The notes beneath the pieces were generated by a model, which saw nothing but the letters and a program-made list of their open reading frames with translations, was not told where the DNA came from and did not search any database. A stretch of DNA of 64,000 nt, taken from assembly GCA_011321815.1 (NCBI GenBank), contig DROS01000021.1, positions 1 through 64,000 of the forward strand. The letters run 5' to 3'. Below are positions 51,199 to 60,916 of this stretch, one piece after another. Within the stretch, counting starts at the first letter, position 1. Every line of letters starts with the position of its first letter. The position numbers were made by a program, and so were the translations under genes. The stretch comes from Gammaproteobacteria bacterium (GTDB taxonomy: Bacteria; Pseudomonadota; Gammaproteobacteria; SZUA-152).

Positions 51199-53184
51199 AT
51201 GAGCGCAAACAAATCCATGAGCTTTGCCGGCCAGTATTCATTACGCACCAAGGTGAATTTGACCATTGGCCTGGTTTTTTTAGCAATGCTGGTGCTCGTG
51301 ACAACGGCTGCGGTCACCCATGAGCGGGAAAGGCTGATGGAAATGGCAGAAAGTCAGGTAAAAGAAATGACCACACTGTATTTCGACAGCCTGAACACAA
51401 TGATGCTCACGGGAACGATGGATCAGCGCAGTATCTTACGTAACAAAATGCTGGCAAGAAAACAGATATTGGAAGCGCGGGTGATTCGCGGGCAACCCGT
51501 TATTGCACAGTTTGGTTCCGGCTCCACAGATGAGGCGCCTCTGGATGACCTGGATCACCGGGCACTTTCGGGAGAAGAGATTATTCGTATCGAGGAACGT
51601 GATGATGAACGCATGATGGTTGTTATTACACCATTTAAGGCGACAAAAAATACACGTGGAGTGAATTGTTTGCAATGTCATAATGTACCTACTGGTGCGG
51701 TAAATGGCGCTATCCGTATTGACTATTCATTATCAGAAATTGATAAAGCTGTGGAACGTGAATTCTGGATAACCGTTTTATTCAATGTTGGGTTCTTCTT
51801 TATCGGTCTTTTAGTGATTAATGCACTGTTAAAAATATGGATAGTGAAACCGTTGGCCAGTTTGAATAACGTATTGATTAAACGTGCGCAGGGAGACAAG
51901 GATATTCGTGCCGCAGTTGATCGTGAAGATGAAATTGGTCAAATGGAAAAGGCCTTTAACACCATGGCAGACAATGTGAATACCATGGTAGACAGAGAAA
52001 GGCAGGCAGCCGAGGATCTGCGTAAAAAAGTTGATCAGCTACTGTCAGCTGTTAATCGAGTGGCAGAAGGTGATTTTAATGTAAAAATTGACCTGCATGG
52101 CGAAGGTGCAATAGGTGAGCTTGCAGAAAGCCTGCAAACAATGACTAACTTTATTGCCATGTCCACAGAACAAAAGCAGGCAGAGGTTGAAATGCTGGAG
52201 AAAAAAGTGGATGCCATTTTACATGTGGTAACCATGGCTTCACAGGGCGACTTGACAGGGGTGGTTGATGTTAAAGGTGATGATGCCATTGGTAAATTGG
52301 CAGAGGGTGTGCAGGCCATGCTGACAAGCCTGAACACATTGGTGGCACAAGTGCAACGCTCAGGCATTCAGGTGACTTCATCGGCAACGGAAATTGCCGC
52401 AACCGCAAAGCAACAGGAAGCCACCATTGCGGAACAGGCAGCAACCACCAATCAAATCGTTGCCACGGCAACCGAAATATCAGCTACTACAAAAGAATTA
52501 ACCAATACCATGGATGAGGTTGCCAAAGTAGCAGATCGTACACGTTCATCAGCAGCCAGTGGTCACGAAGATCTTGGGCGCATGGAGTCAACAATGCAGC
52601 AAATTGTTGAGGCTGCAAAATCTATCGCCTCCCGGTTTGAGGTATTGAATGACAAAGCGAAAAATATCAACAGTGTGGTAACTACCATTACCAAAGTTGC
52701 TGATCAGACAAATCTTTTATCATTAAATGCCGCGATAGAGGCTGAAAAGGCGGGGGAATATGGTCTGGGATTCTCTGTGGTAGCGACAGAGGTCCGCCGT
52801 TTGGCGGATCAAACCGCAGTGGCGACACTGGATATCGAGCAAATGGTTAAAGAAATGCAAATGGCGGTATCTTCAGGTGTATTAAGTATGGAAAAGTTTA
52901 CCGACCAGGTGCGCAGCAGTGCTGAGGATGTTAATCAGGTATCTTCACAGCTTGCGGAAATTATTGAACAGGTACAGGAATTCACCCCGCGATTTGAAAA
53001 TGTGCAGCAAGGCATGCACTTCCAGGCGCAAGGAGCACAACAGATTACCGAGGCCATGGTACAATTGAGCGAATCAGCACAGCAATCTGTTGAATCCATA
53101 CACCACTCCACATCAGCAATTGATTTATTGAATGAAGCTGCACAGCTACTGCAAAATGGCGTATCAAAATTCCGTGTAAGTTAA
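51199..53184 (+). CDS. wspA: WspA-type methyl-accepting receptor with CXXCH haem-binding sensor
   Basis: A 661-residue receptor. Helix 1 is at about 20-40 and the periplasmic sensor at 41-178. C157-L-Q-C160-H161 in the sensor is a c-type haem attachment motif just before helix 2 (about 180-203). Three HAMP-like units follow (about 205-255, 285-325, 350-385), then the signalling domain with the hairpin tip EAEKAGEYGLGFSVVATEVRRLADQTAVAT, which is WspA-like. It heads a wspABCDEFR-order operon and should control the WspE kinase. Haem in the sensor would make it redox- or gas-responsive. Pseudomonas WspA, as I recall, has no such motif. GGGGAAAT precedes ATG 51199. Confidence 0.88.
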   Translation: MSANKSMSFAGQYSLRTKVNLTIGLVFLAMLVLVTTAAVTHERERLMEMAESQVKEMTTLYFDSLNTMMLTGTMDQRSILRNKMLARKQILEARVIRGQPVIAQFGSGSTDEAPLDDLDHRALSGEEIIRIEERDDERMMVVITPFKATKNTRGVNCLQCHNVPTGAVNGAIRIDYSLSEIDKAVEREFWITVLFNVGFFFIGLLVINALLKIWIVKPLASLNNVLIKRAQGDKDIRAAVDREDEIGQMEKAFNTMADNVNTMVDRERQAAEDLRKKVDQLLSAVNRVAEGDFNVKIDLHGEGAIGELAESLQTMTNFIAMSTEQKQAEVEMLEKKVDAILHVVTMASQGDLTGVVDVKGDDAIGKLAEGVQAMLTSLNTLVAQVQRSGIQVTSSATEIAATAKQQEATIAEQAATTNQIVATATEISATTKELTNTMDEVAKVADRTRSSAASGHEDLGRMESTMQQIVEAAKSIASRFEVLNDKAKNINSVVTTITKVADQTNLLSLNAAIEAEKAGEYGLGFSVVATEVRRLADQTAVATLDIEQMVKEMQMAVSSGVLSMEKFTDQVRSSAEDVNQVSSQLAEIIEQVQEFTPRFENVQQGMHFQAQGAQQITEAMVQLSESAQQSVESIHHSTSAIDLLNEAAQLLQNGVSKFRVS

Positions 53185-53205
53185 TTGCTTGATAAGGTAA
53201 CCAGC

Positions 53206-53682
53206 GTGCTATATGCCCAGTTTTTTATTGATGAAGACCGGTATGTTATATCAGCAGCCGATATTGTTGAAATAGTTCCCATTGTGTCATTAAAAAAAGT
53301 CCCGATGTTACCGGATTATGCTGTGGGATTGATGAATTATCACGGTAATCAGGTACCGGTGATTGAACTGTGTCAATTATTTCTCAATCGGCCATGCCGG
53401 AAAAAACTGAGCACACGAATCATTCTGGTAACCAGGGGCGGAAATACGGAAAAACCAATGACGTTTGGTTTTATGGTCGAAAAAGCAACCGAAATGCTCA
53501 CCATTGACGAACATTTGTATAAACCCCCAGTGATGAAAAATCCTGATGCGCCAACGAATGGGCCAATCGCTGAATATCAGGGGGAACTGGTGACGAAAAT
53601 TCTAATTGAAGATGTGTTTGATAAATTGGATAAACAATTTTTTCAGAAAACAGAAATGCTTTCCCATAAGAAAACCCCATAA
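53206..53682 (+). CDS. wspB: CheW-like coupling protein (WspB position)
   Basis: A CheW-domain protein of about 158 residues linking receptor and kinase. CheW features include YAQFFIDEDRYVISAADIVEIVPIV at the start, GLMNYHGNQVPVIELCQLF, and FGFMVEKATEMLTI. I prefer the GTG at 53206, with AAGGT at 53194-53198, over the in-frame TTG at 53185 that abuts the wspA stop; either start is possible. The stop overlaps the ATG of the next gene by one base (TAATG). Confidence 0.82.
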   Translation: MLYAQFFIDEDRYVISAADIVEIVPIVSLKKVPMLPDYAVGLMNYHGNQVPVIELCQLFLNRPCRKKLSTRIILVTRGGNTEKPMTFGFMVEKATEMLTIDEHLYKPPVMKNPDAPTNGPIAEYQGELVTKILIEDVFDKLDKQFFQKTEMLSHKKTP

Positions 53683-54974
53683 TGGCATTTGTGCATATCA
53701 AAAATCTCTTGTACAAGTCTATTGGCTTGCATTCTGATACGGTGGGAGAGTCCAGTATTGATAGAGCAATAAGCCAGAGAATGCACGTAACAAATTGTAG
53801 TAATGCCAGTGCATATTACAAACTGCTAAAAGGCGACAAACAAGAGCTGGGCGAGTTGATTGAAGAAGTCGTGGTTCCTGAGACATGGTTTTTTCGGAAT
53901 ATTACACCATTTGAAGTGCTGCGTGATAATGCGCTAAATATTTATGCAAACACTGGTAAATCAGAAAAAAACTACCCGTTAAAAATATTAAGTATTCCAT
54001 GTTCGAGTGGTGAAGAACCATATTCCATTGCAATGGTGTTAAATAATTCAGGGATGAAAAAAGGTGACTTTATCATTGATGCCATTGATATCAGTGCACG
54101 GGCGTTAAAAAAATCCAGAAGGGCTGTTTACGGCAAACATTCTTTTCGTGAGAAAGAAATGGATTTTCAAGACAAATATTTTGAGCCTGTAAGGTCAGAA
54201 TTTCGTTTATTAAAAGATATTCGTGATTGTGTTTCTTTCCGTCAGGGAAATATTATAACAGACCCAATAAGTCCCGCAGATGAATATTATGACATAATAT
54301 TTTGCCGTAATTTACTGATTTATTTTAATCGGGAAACGCAGAGAAAAATGTTAAATAAGTTATCATTGATGTTGAAATGTGGAGGTTTGTTGTTTGTCGG
54401 TCATGCGGAATCAGGACAGATTGATAAAAATGATTTTACAAAAATTCGTATAGCCAAGGCATTTTCTTTCCGAAAAAAAATGAACGACAAGTTTCTGACA
54501 TCTCCTGCAAAATGTAATGATCAGCCGGTAAATAAACTTAGAGATATTTATGACCAATTGGTTGAGGTCACCAAAAAAGATATTGAACTGTCAAAAAAAA
54601 TTAACAATCCGAAATATAAGTCAACAAAAAACAACAAAAACGATGTCTCTGGAAAAAATATTGGTAATTATTTTTTTGAGAAAATTGATTTGTTGATAAA
54701 TGAAAATTGCCTACTGGATGCATTCCGGCTATGCGAGAAATTTTTGGAAGAACAACCAGAGGATTCAGATGCGTATTATTATCTGGGGTTGATCAGCAAC
54801 CTGCGAGGAGATAGTGCTGGCGCTGAAGAATTATTAAGAAAAGCAATTTATTTATCCCCTGGTCATTGTAATGCGTTGGCATTGTCTGCCGATTTGGCAG
54901 AAAAACGAGGCGACGAAGATAGTGCGAAATCACTCCGCCGGCGTGAACAAAAAGCACGGAAACGTAGCTCATAG
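53682..54974 (+). CDS. wspC: CheR-type methyltransferase with C-terminal TPR region (WspC)
   Basis: A 430-residue receptor methyltransferase. The CheR N-terminal helical domain contains LIEEVVVPETWFFRN. The SAM domain follows with ILSIPCSSGEEPYSIAMVL, IDAIDISARAL and YDIIFCRNLLIYFN, all canonical CheR motifs. A Lys/Asn-rich linker (about 290-330) leads to TPR-like repeats (DAYYYLGLISNLRGDSAGAEELLRKAIYLSP). CheR plus TPR is the WspC plan. It methylates the WspA receptor. The AT-rich codon use here is stronger than in the nas operon but continuous with the Wsp neighbours. Confidence 0.9.
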   Translation: MAFVHIKNLLYKSIGLHSDTVGESSIDRAISQRMHVTNCSNASAYYKLLKGDKQELGELIEEVVVPETWFFRNITPFEVLRDNALNIYANTGKSEKNYPLKILSIPCSSGEEPYSIAMVLNNSGMKKGDFIIDAIDISARALKKSRRAVYGKHSFREKEMDFQDKYFEPVRSEFRLLKDIRDCVSFRQGNIITDPISPADEYYDIIFCRNLLIYFNRETQRKMLNKLSLMLKCGGLLFVGHAESGQIDKNDFTKIRIAKAFSFRKKMNDKFLTSPAKCNDQPVNKLRDIYDQLVEVTKKDIELSKKINNPKYKSTKNNKNDVSGKNIGNYFFEKIDLLINENCLLDAFRLCEKFLEEQPEDSDAYYYLGLISNLRGDSAGAEELLRKAIYLSPGHCNALALSADLAEKRGDEDSAKSLRRREQKARKRSS

Positions 54975-54976
54975 TT

Positions 54977-55660
54977 ATGGCGAAAGAAACCAAAATATCC
55001 TCACGCGTTGCTGATTGTTGGAATACTGTTGGTGTCTGGAGTCGTGCGCAGGAAAAATGCGAAAAATTGGCAGAACATGTTCATTGTAGAAACTGCCCGG
55101 TATTTTTGGAAATTGGACATTCTGTATTTGAAAGAGTAGCGCCATCTGGATATTTATCCCAGTGGCGAAAAGAAATATCCGCGCAGGAAAATCGGGATAA
55201 TTTCAAGAATAATAGTGTGCTTGTGTTTCGTGTAGGTTGTGAGTGGTTCGCATTACCTACGAATATCCTTGGTGAGATCGCCAATGAAAGGACTGTTCAT
55301 AGGATTCCCAGAAATATGAATCGTTTTATATCAGGAATTGTAAACATCAATGGCGAGATAAAAATCTGTTATTCCTTGAGTGAACTGTTAGCGTTAAACA
55401 GTGTTGATGGTATTAATGAAAGAGAAGATAAATATAAACGATTGGTTGTTATTGAGCTGGATGGAAAACATTATGTTTTTCTGGTTGACGAGGTGAAAGG
55501 GCTTGCCTGGTATGGGGATTCTGAGTTGCTTCCGGTGCCTGCCACACTCAATGCTGATAATGCGCTCCTGTTAGCGGGATCAATAAATAAATTTGATCAT
55601 CAAATAGCTGTTTTTAGTATCAATAAATTTCAGGAAAAACTCGAAGGGGCTGTGTCATGA
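54977..55660 (+). CDS. wspD: CheW-like protein with Cys-rich N-terminus (WspD)
   Basis: A 227-residue coupling protein. The N-terminal extension DCWNTVGVWS and CEKLAEHVHCRNCPVF is characteristic of WspD, with cysteines in a CxxC pair. The CheW domain runs from about residue 75 (VLVFRVGCEWFALPTNILGEIANE) through FISGIVNINGEIKICYSL and YVFLVDEVKGLAWY. It starts 2 bp after wspC stops. Its own stop overlaps wspE by 4 bp (ATGA). Two CheW-like proteins per operon match the Wsp layout. Confidence 0.88.
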   Translation: MAKETKISSRVADCWNTVGVWSRAQEKCEKLAEHVHCRNCPVFLEIGHSVFERVAPSGYLSQWRKEISAQENRDNFKNNSVLVFRVGCEWFALPTNILGEIANERTVHRIPRNMNRFISGIVNINGEIKICYSLSELLALNSVDGINEREDKYKRLVVIELDGKHYVFLVDEVKGLAWYGDSELLPVPATLNADNALLLAGSINKFDHQIAVFSINKFQEKLEGAVS

Positions 55661-57897
55661 GCCCATCAAGTGGCGGTGTCGGTGATTTGTCAATGTTTGA
55701 CCTTTTCCGAATGGAAATAGAGGGACAAACAGCATTATTAAGTAAAGACCTGTTAGCGCTTGAGAAAAATATTACTTCCCCCACACTTCTGGAATCTGTA
55801 ATGCGCGCATCTCACTCCATTAAGGGAGCCGCACGTATGGTGTCCGTTGAACCTGTGGTGCAGATCGCGCACGTCATGGAGGACTGTTTTGTTTCCGCAC
55901 AAAAAAATAAATTACATTTGCAGAGTGATGATATTGATCTTCTCTTAAAGGCCGTGGATACCATTATATCTATTTCACTTTTGAGCGAAGAGAATATTGA
56001 TAAGTGGGTTGATGAGAATAGTTCTACAGTTAATAACCTGGTTGCTTCTCTTGAAAAGGTTTTGACAGGTGAAAATATTCTGCGGGAAGACAACAGCAAT
56101 AATTTTCAATCGGTTGAATCAATAACAGATACCAAGGTTACAACAACAGAAAGTGATCGGTTTTTACGTATAAGCGCCGAAAGGATGTCCCGAATTCTAG
56201 GCATGACCAGTGAGCTTCTGGTGGAATCACGAGAAGTAAAAGATTTTTCTGATTCATTGTTTCAAATTAAACGACGCCAGGATGAACTGTTTACGATGCT
56301 GGAATCCTGGCGGGAGTTATCAATACAACGCAATATTTCAAATGATGACGAAATACAAAAGGCGGCCTTGCTTCGTCTGGATGAATGCCGGCGAAGTATA
56401 TCTGATCAATTACTTTTGCTGGATGAATATGACCGAAAAAATGGCTATCTTTGCAAAAAATTATACGGTGAGGTTGCTGGCAGCAGGATGCGGCCGTTTG
56501 AAGATGGTGTTGCCGGGTTTCAACGTATGGTACGTGACCTTTCACGTTCATTAAATAAAGAAGTGGTATTGAAGATTGATGGTTTGCAGTGTGCAGTGGA
56601 TCGGGATGTGCTGGAAAAAATCAAGGCCCCACTGAATCATCTGTTACGTAATTCAATTGATCATGGTATTGAACCCTCCAAAAACCGGGCTGCGGCGGGG
56701 AAGGGAAAAATAGCCACCATAAAACTGTCGGCTACTCATACGGGTGGAATGTTACGTATATCGGTGGCTGATGATGGAGGCGGTGTGGATCTTGCTGCTT
56801 TAGGTAAAAAGCTGGTTACTAAAAAACTGGTTACGCAAGAAATACTGCCCGACCTTTCTAATGATGAATTACTGGAGTTTCTGTTTCTTCCTGATTTTTC
56901 CACACGTGATGAAGTCACTGAAGTCTCTGGTAGAGGTGTTGGATTAGATGTTGTTCGGGAAATGGTTAAAGAACTTGGTGGTTCTGTGGTTGTCAATAAT
57001 TCACCAGGAAAGGGTGCCGAATTTATTTTGAAATTACCACTGACATTGTCAGTAATATCAGCATTATTGGTGGAAATATCCAATGAGCCTTATGCTTTTC
57101 CTTTGACTAAGGTGGATCGAATTTTAAAAATAAACACAAAGGATATTATGGAAATGGAGGGGCGGCAGTTTATTGCGTTGGATGGTGAAAATATCGGGCT
57201 TATTTCAGCAGCCGAGGTATTGGGTTTTGCGCAGGCGGATTCGACAGACAATATGCTGACAGTATTGTTGCTAAGTGACCGGATGGATACTTATGGTGTT
57301 GTTGTGGATCGTTATATTGATCAAAAACAACTGTCTGTATCTGCGCTCGATGAAAGACTGGGAAAGGTTCCTAATGTGAGTTCTGTGGCATTGATGGAAA
57401 ATGGTGATCCATTGTTTATTCTGGATGTTGATGATTTGGTGAGAAGTATAAATTATATGGTGAATGGTGGCGGTTTGGCCGATGTATATCGTGCGGCTGA
57501 AAAACATTTGAAGTCAAGTCGTAAGCGTATTTTGGTGGTTGATGACTCGTTGACTGTACGTGAAGTCGAAAAAGACCTTTTATTGTCTAAGGGGTATTTT
57601 GTTGACCTGGCAGTGGATGGCATGGATGGCTGGAATGCGGTACGTCGCGTTTCTTATGACCTGGTGATTACGGATGTGGACATGCCGCGCATGGATGGCA
57701 TTGATTTGGTGAAGTCTATCAAACAGGATTTGCATCTAAAAAGGTTGCCAGTAATGATTGTTTCTTATAAAGATCGTTCAGAAGATCGGCGACGTGGTCT
57801 GGATGCAGGAGCCGACTATTATTTAACCAAAGGTAGTTTTCATGATGATACCCTTATTGATGCCGTTGAAGATTTAATCGGTGTGGCAGAAAAATGA
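55657..57897 (+). CDS. wspE: Hybrid CheA histidine kinase / response regulator (WspE)
   Basis: A 746-residue hybrid kinase. The Hpt phospho-histidine is H53 in ASHSIKGAARMV. The kinase part has the N box HLLRNSIDHGIEPS, G1 VADDGGGVDL and G2 SGRGVGLDVVREMV. A CheW-like regulatory domain follows (LTLSVISALLVEISNEPYAFPL). The C-terminal receiver (from about residue 620) has LVVDDSLTVREV and the phospho-acceptor in LVITDVDMPRMDG. It phosphorylates WspR and WspF in response to WspA. All catalytic boxes are intact. Confidence 0.92.
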   Translation: MSPSSGGVGDLSMFDLFRMEIEGQTALLSKDLLALEKNITSPTLLESVMRASHSIKGAARMVSVEPVVQIAHVMEDCFVSAQKNKLHLQSDDIDLLLKAVDTIISISLLSEENIDKWVDENSSTVNNLVASLEKVLTGENILREDNSNNFQSVESITDTKVTTTESDRFLRISAERMSRILGMTSELLVESREVKDFSDSLFQIKRRQDELFTMLESWRELSIQRNISNDDEIQKAALLRLDECRRSISDQLLLLDEYDRKNGYLCKKLYGEVAGSRMRPFEDGVAGFQRMVRDLSRSLNKEVVLKIDGLQCAVDRDVLEKIKAPLNHLLRNSIDHGIEPSKNRAAAGKGKIATIKLSATHTGGMLRISVADDGGGVDLAALGKKLVTKKLVTQEILPDLSNDELLEFLFLPDFSTRDEVTEVSGRGVGLDVVREMVKELGGSVVVNNSPGKGAEFILKLPLTLSVISALLVEISNEPYAFPLTKVDRILKINTKDIMEMEGRQFIALDGENIGLISAAEVLGFAQADSTDNMLTVLLLSDRMDTYGVVVDRYIDQKQLSVSALDERLGKVPNVSSVALMENGDPLFILDVDDLVRSINYMVNGGGLADVYRAAEKHLKSSRKRILVVDDSLTVREVEKDLLLSKGYFVDLAVDGMDGWNAVRRVSYDLVITDVDMPRMDGIDLVKSIKQDLHLKRLPVMIVSYKDRSEDRRRGLDAGADYYLTKGSFHDDTLIDAVEDLIGVAEK

Positions 57898-58910
57898 GAA
57901 TCGCTATTGTCAATGATATGCCGTTGGCCATCGAGGGGCTTCGGCGTGCTATTGAGAATACCGGAATCCATCAGGTTGCCTGGACTGCATTTAATGGGAA
58001 CGACGCCATCGAGGCTTGCCGTGAGGATATTCCTGATTTGATATTAATGGATATTATCATGCCGGGAATGAATGGTGTTGATACTACGCGCGAAATTATG
58101 CGGGCATCACCCTGTCCGATATTGTTGGTCACTTCGTCGGTGAATACAAATTCGGCCCTGGTGTTTGAGGCGATGGGTTATGGCGCACTTGATGCGATTA
58201 ATACTCCTGCGCTTACAGGCAGGAGTGCGTGTGGTTTGCAATGCCCGTTGTTGAAAAAAATAGCGATGTTGAACGTTCTGACTCAATCGGGGCCGCCCGG
58301 TTTTCAGTCACATTTCAATTCTGCACAGTCCAGGGGGGAACCTTTAACCAATAATAGCCCGCTGGTTGCCATCGGGTCTTCATCGGGCGGACCTCAAGCT
58401 TTGGCGACGATTCTTCAATCTATCCCTCATGATTTTCATTCGCCCATTGTTATCGTTCAACATGTCGATGCCCAATTTGCCAATGGTCTGGCCGAGTGGT
58501 TGAGCACTTTGTCGAATATACCTGTACGCATTGCTTGTGACGGTGATCGGCCTGTAGCTGGGACGGTTTTTCTTGCAGGCTCAGACAATCATTTATTGTT
58601 GACCGAAGAAGGCACATTTCAGTATTCACCGATACCTCGTGACACACCATACCGGCCTTCAGTGGATGTTTTCTGGCAATCTCTTGAGCAGAACTGGAAA
58701 GGGGCGATAACTGCGGTTTTATTGACTGGAATGGGCAGGGATGGCGCCAAGTCCATGTTAAGCCTTCGACAACATGGGGCATATACCATTGCACAGGATG
58801 AAGAAACCTGTGCAGTTTACGGTATGCCAAAAGCGGCAATTGAGCTGGATGCAGCAATGGCTGTCCTGCCAATTGATGATATTGTGAATTCATTATTAAA
58901 AAAATGCTAA
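57894..58910 (+). CDS. wspF: CheB-type methylesterase / response regulator (WspF)
   Basis: A 338-residue receptor methylesterase. The receiver's phospho-acceptor is D53 (LILMDIIMPGMNG). The esterase domain has the catalytic serine in AIGSSSGGPQAL, histidine in VIVQHVDAQFANGLAEWL and aspartate in LLTGMGRDGAKSM. It resets the WspA receptor. In Pseudomonas, loss of WspF locks the pathway on and raises c-di-GMP; the gene here looks intact. ATG 57894 overlaps the wspE stop by 4 bp. Confidence 0.92.
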   Translation: MRIAIVNDMPLAIEGLRRAIENTGIHQVAWTAFNGNDAIEACREDIPDLILMDIIMPGMNGVDTTREIMRASPCPILLVTSSVNTNSALVFEAMGYGALDAINTPALTGRSACGLQCPLLKKIAMLNVLTQSGPPGFQSHFNSAQSRGEPLTNNSPLVAIGSSSGGPQALATILQSIPHDFHSPIVIVQHVDAQFANGLAEWLSTLSNIPVRIACDGDRPVAGTVFLAGSDNHLLLTEEGTFQYSPIPRDTPYRPSVDVFWQSLEQNWKGAITAVLLTGMGRDGAKSMLSLRQHGAYTIAQDEETCAVYGMPKAAIELDAAMAVLPIDDIVNSLLKKC

Positions 58911-58989
58911 TGGACACGCTTTGTGGGACGTTAACAGGGACAGGGGTAGTTATAAATGATGCTGATGATATGGGCGAAGTAGGAATGCA

Positions 58990-59970
58990 ATGAGCGATTC
59001 AGATGCGATTGTATTGCTGGTTGATGACCAAATGATGGTGGCCGAAGGTATTCGGCGTATGCTTGTGGATGAGCCCGGTATTATTTTTCATTATTGTAGT
59101 GATCCAAATCAGGCCTTGGAAAAGGTCATAGAATTACAGCCCACGGTTATTTTGCAAGATTTAATTATGCCTGATATTGATGGCTATGCCTTGGTTGATG
59201 CCTATCGAAATAATCAAAAAACGAAAAATATTCCGGTAATTGTTTTGTCAACAAAAGAGGACCCGGAAGACAAAAGCCTGGCGTTTGAACGAGGGGCGAA
59301 TGATTATCTTGTAAAGCTGCCCGATAAAATTGAACTGGTCGCACGGATTTGTGCACATTCCAAAAGCTATTTGACACAGTTGCAAAGAGATGAGGCATTC
59401 AAGGCATTGCGGGACCTGCAATCCGAGCTGGAAAAAAACAATGTCGAATTACAAAAACTGAGTAACCTCGATGGACTGACCGGTATTGCGAATCGTCGTA
59501 GCTTCGACGAATTTATTAGTAAGGAGTGTTTACGTTCTGCACGCGAAAACACCACTCTTTCGCTCATTCTCATTGATATCGATTTTTTCAAGCCTTTTAA
59601 TGACAATTATGGCCATCTTGCTGGTGATGGCTGTTTACGCCAGGTGGCTGCTACACTGGATGAAATGGTTCATCGTCCTGCTGACCTTGTTGCACGCTAT
59701 GGCGGAGAAGAGTTTGCCGTGGTTTTGCCAAATACCGACATTGATGGTGCGAAAAAACTCGCGAAAAAACTATGTGAAAAAATTCGTTCATTAAAAATCC
59801 CGCATGAATTTTCTGAAGTGACAAACCATATTACTGTGAGCCTGGGTGTTACCAGCGGGGTGGCGTGTGAGGGGATTTCGCCTTCAGACTTGATATTGCA
59901 GGCAGACAAGGCCCTTTACCTGGCGAAAGAGCTGGGCAGGAATTGTTACAAAATATCAAAGGGAAATTGA
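58990..59970 (+). CDS. wspR: Response-regulator diguanylate cyclase (WspR)
   Basis: A 326-residue receiver-GGDEF protein that makes c-di-GMP when phosphorylated. The phospho-acceptor is D57 (ILQDLIMPDIDG). A coiled-coil linker (about 130-158) connects to the GGDEF domain. The active site is GGEEF at 238-242, and the inhibitory RxxD site (RPAD, 229-232) lies exactly five residues before it, so feedback control should work. It follows wspF after 79 bp, the largest gap inside the operon; co-transcription is likely but not proved. Confidence 0.92.
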   Translation: MSDSDAIVLLVDDQMMVAEGIRRMLVDEPGIIFHYCSDPNQALEKVIELQPTVILQDLIMPDIDGYALVDAYRNNQKTKNIPVIVLSTKEDPEDKSLAFERGANDYLVKLPDKIELVARICAHSKSYLTQLQRDEAFKALRDLQSELEKNNVELQKLSNLDGLTGIANRRSFDEFISKECLRSARENTTLSLILIDIDFFKPFNDNYGHLAGDGCLRQVAATLDEMVHRPADLVARYGGEEFAVVLPNTDIDGAKKLAKKLCEKIRSLKIPHEFSEVTNHITVSLGVTSGVACEGISPSDLILQADKALYLAKELGRNCYKISKGN

Positions 59971-60003
59971 CCCGGTTGTTTTTATCGGTCGTTGCGGGTA
60001 TAT

Positions 60004-60272
60004 CTAGTACTCTTTCAAGGTAATAAATTGTGATTCAGCGTTCCTGTGGTGTTTCGCGGCACCAACAGTAGGCGCTTTAGGCGACGCCGCAGCGGAACAC
60101 CACAGGAGCGCCCGAAGGGTTGGCCTGTCAGCGTCCATGGCGGCGTTGCTCCTCTTGCAAAGGACGACGGCCATTTGCTGCGAGGAGCGCCTCGCCTAAA
60201 GCGCCTACTGTTGGTGCCCTGAACGCTGACAGACCAACTGAATCCCAATTTATTACCTTGAAAGAGTACTAG
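60004..60272. mobile_element. MITE-like palindromic element with 27-bp perfect terminal inverted repeats
   Basis: Positions 60004-60030 (CTAGTACTCTTTCAAGGTAA...) are the exact reverse complement of 60246-60272, and pairing continues inward with one mismatch. A second perfect pair of 26 bp lies inside (60058-60083 with 60193-60218), and TTCCTGTGGTGTT pairs locally with AACACCACAGGA. CTAG at both ends may be a target duplication. It contains no open frame of its own and would fold into a long cruciform RNA or DNA. Confidence 0.75.
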
Positions 60273-60298
60273 CTTACTCGGTTTTTCTCTATAAATCC

Positions 60299-60916
60299 TT
60301 ATGAGGCCGTTTTTCTACTGGATGCTTCCTCTGTGGGTGTGTGCACCCTTAATAGCAGGCAGTTTTTTCCGCTGGCAATCAGTCGGTTATTTTCTTGTTT
60401 GTATGAGCGGATAATAACGTCTCCACTGCGCAGACAGTTTTTATTGCTATACGAGCCGATACGATCCCACCAGTGCCGCACCGGGCTGCTGTTTTCATTT
60501 TCTACATCAAATCGCGCATGGCCGGAAATGAGCAGGTACATTGTGTAATGCTGCGGCAGTGCTGCCAAGTTGATCGATGTTCCATCCTGGAGTGCCAGCA
60601 GGTCTGCTGTCAGCCCCTGGTCGGCATATAGCCGCCGCAAGGTTGGCTGGCCGCTTCTGGCCCCCTCGCGCCAAATGTGCTCGATATTGTTAATGTAATG
60701 TGTGTCATCAGATAATGACTGATGCAATAGCTGTAGATTCGATTTTGCGACAGTGTCAATATCGATCGGTGAACGGTTGGCGTACCGCTGTAGCATTTGC
60801 ATGCCGGCCTGGAATGCCTTCCATGCGGAAAGGGAGGAGGCGGCTACCGAGGCTTCGTTGCTGTGAATCACGAATGGGCTGGGTGGGAAACCTGCAATTT
60901 TTTGCGTGGTGATCAT
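60299..60916 (-). CDS. Hypothetical protein with cupin-like C-terminal part
   Basis: A 205-residue protein that I do not recognise with certainty. Residues 1-110 look helical (SSLSAWKAFQAGMQMLQRYANR). The C-terminal part (TSINLAALPQHYTMYLLISGHARFDVENEN and LRSGDVIIRSYKQENNRLIASGKNCLLLRV) has the strand order of a cupin-type barrel, but no clear metal-binding histidines. ATG 60916 is chosen because upstream residues of the longer frame (to 61084) are unlike a protein. It is divergent from the Crp/Fnr regulator. Confidence 0.45.
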   Translation of the reverse strand: MITTQKIAGFPPSPFVIHSNEASVAASSLSAWKAFQAGMQMLQRYANRSPIDIDTVAKSNLQLLHQSLSDDTHYINNIEHIWREGARSGQPTLRRLYADQGLTADLLALQDGTSINLAALPQHYTMYLLISGHARFDVENENSSPVRHWWDRIGSYSNKNCLRSGDVIIRSYKQENNRLIASGKNCLLLRVHTPTEEASSRKTAS

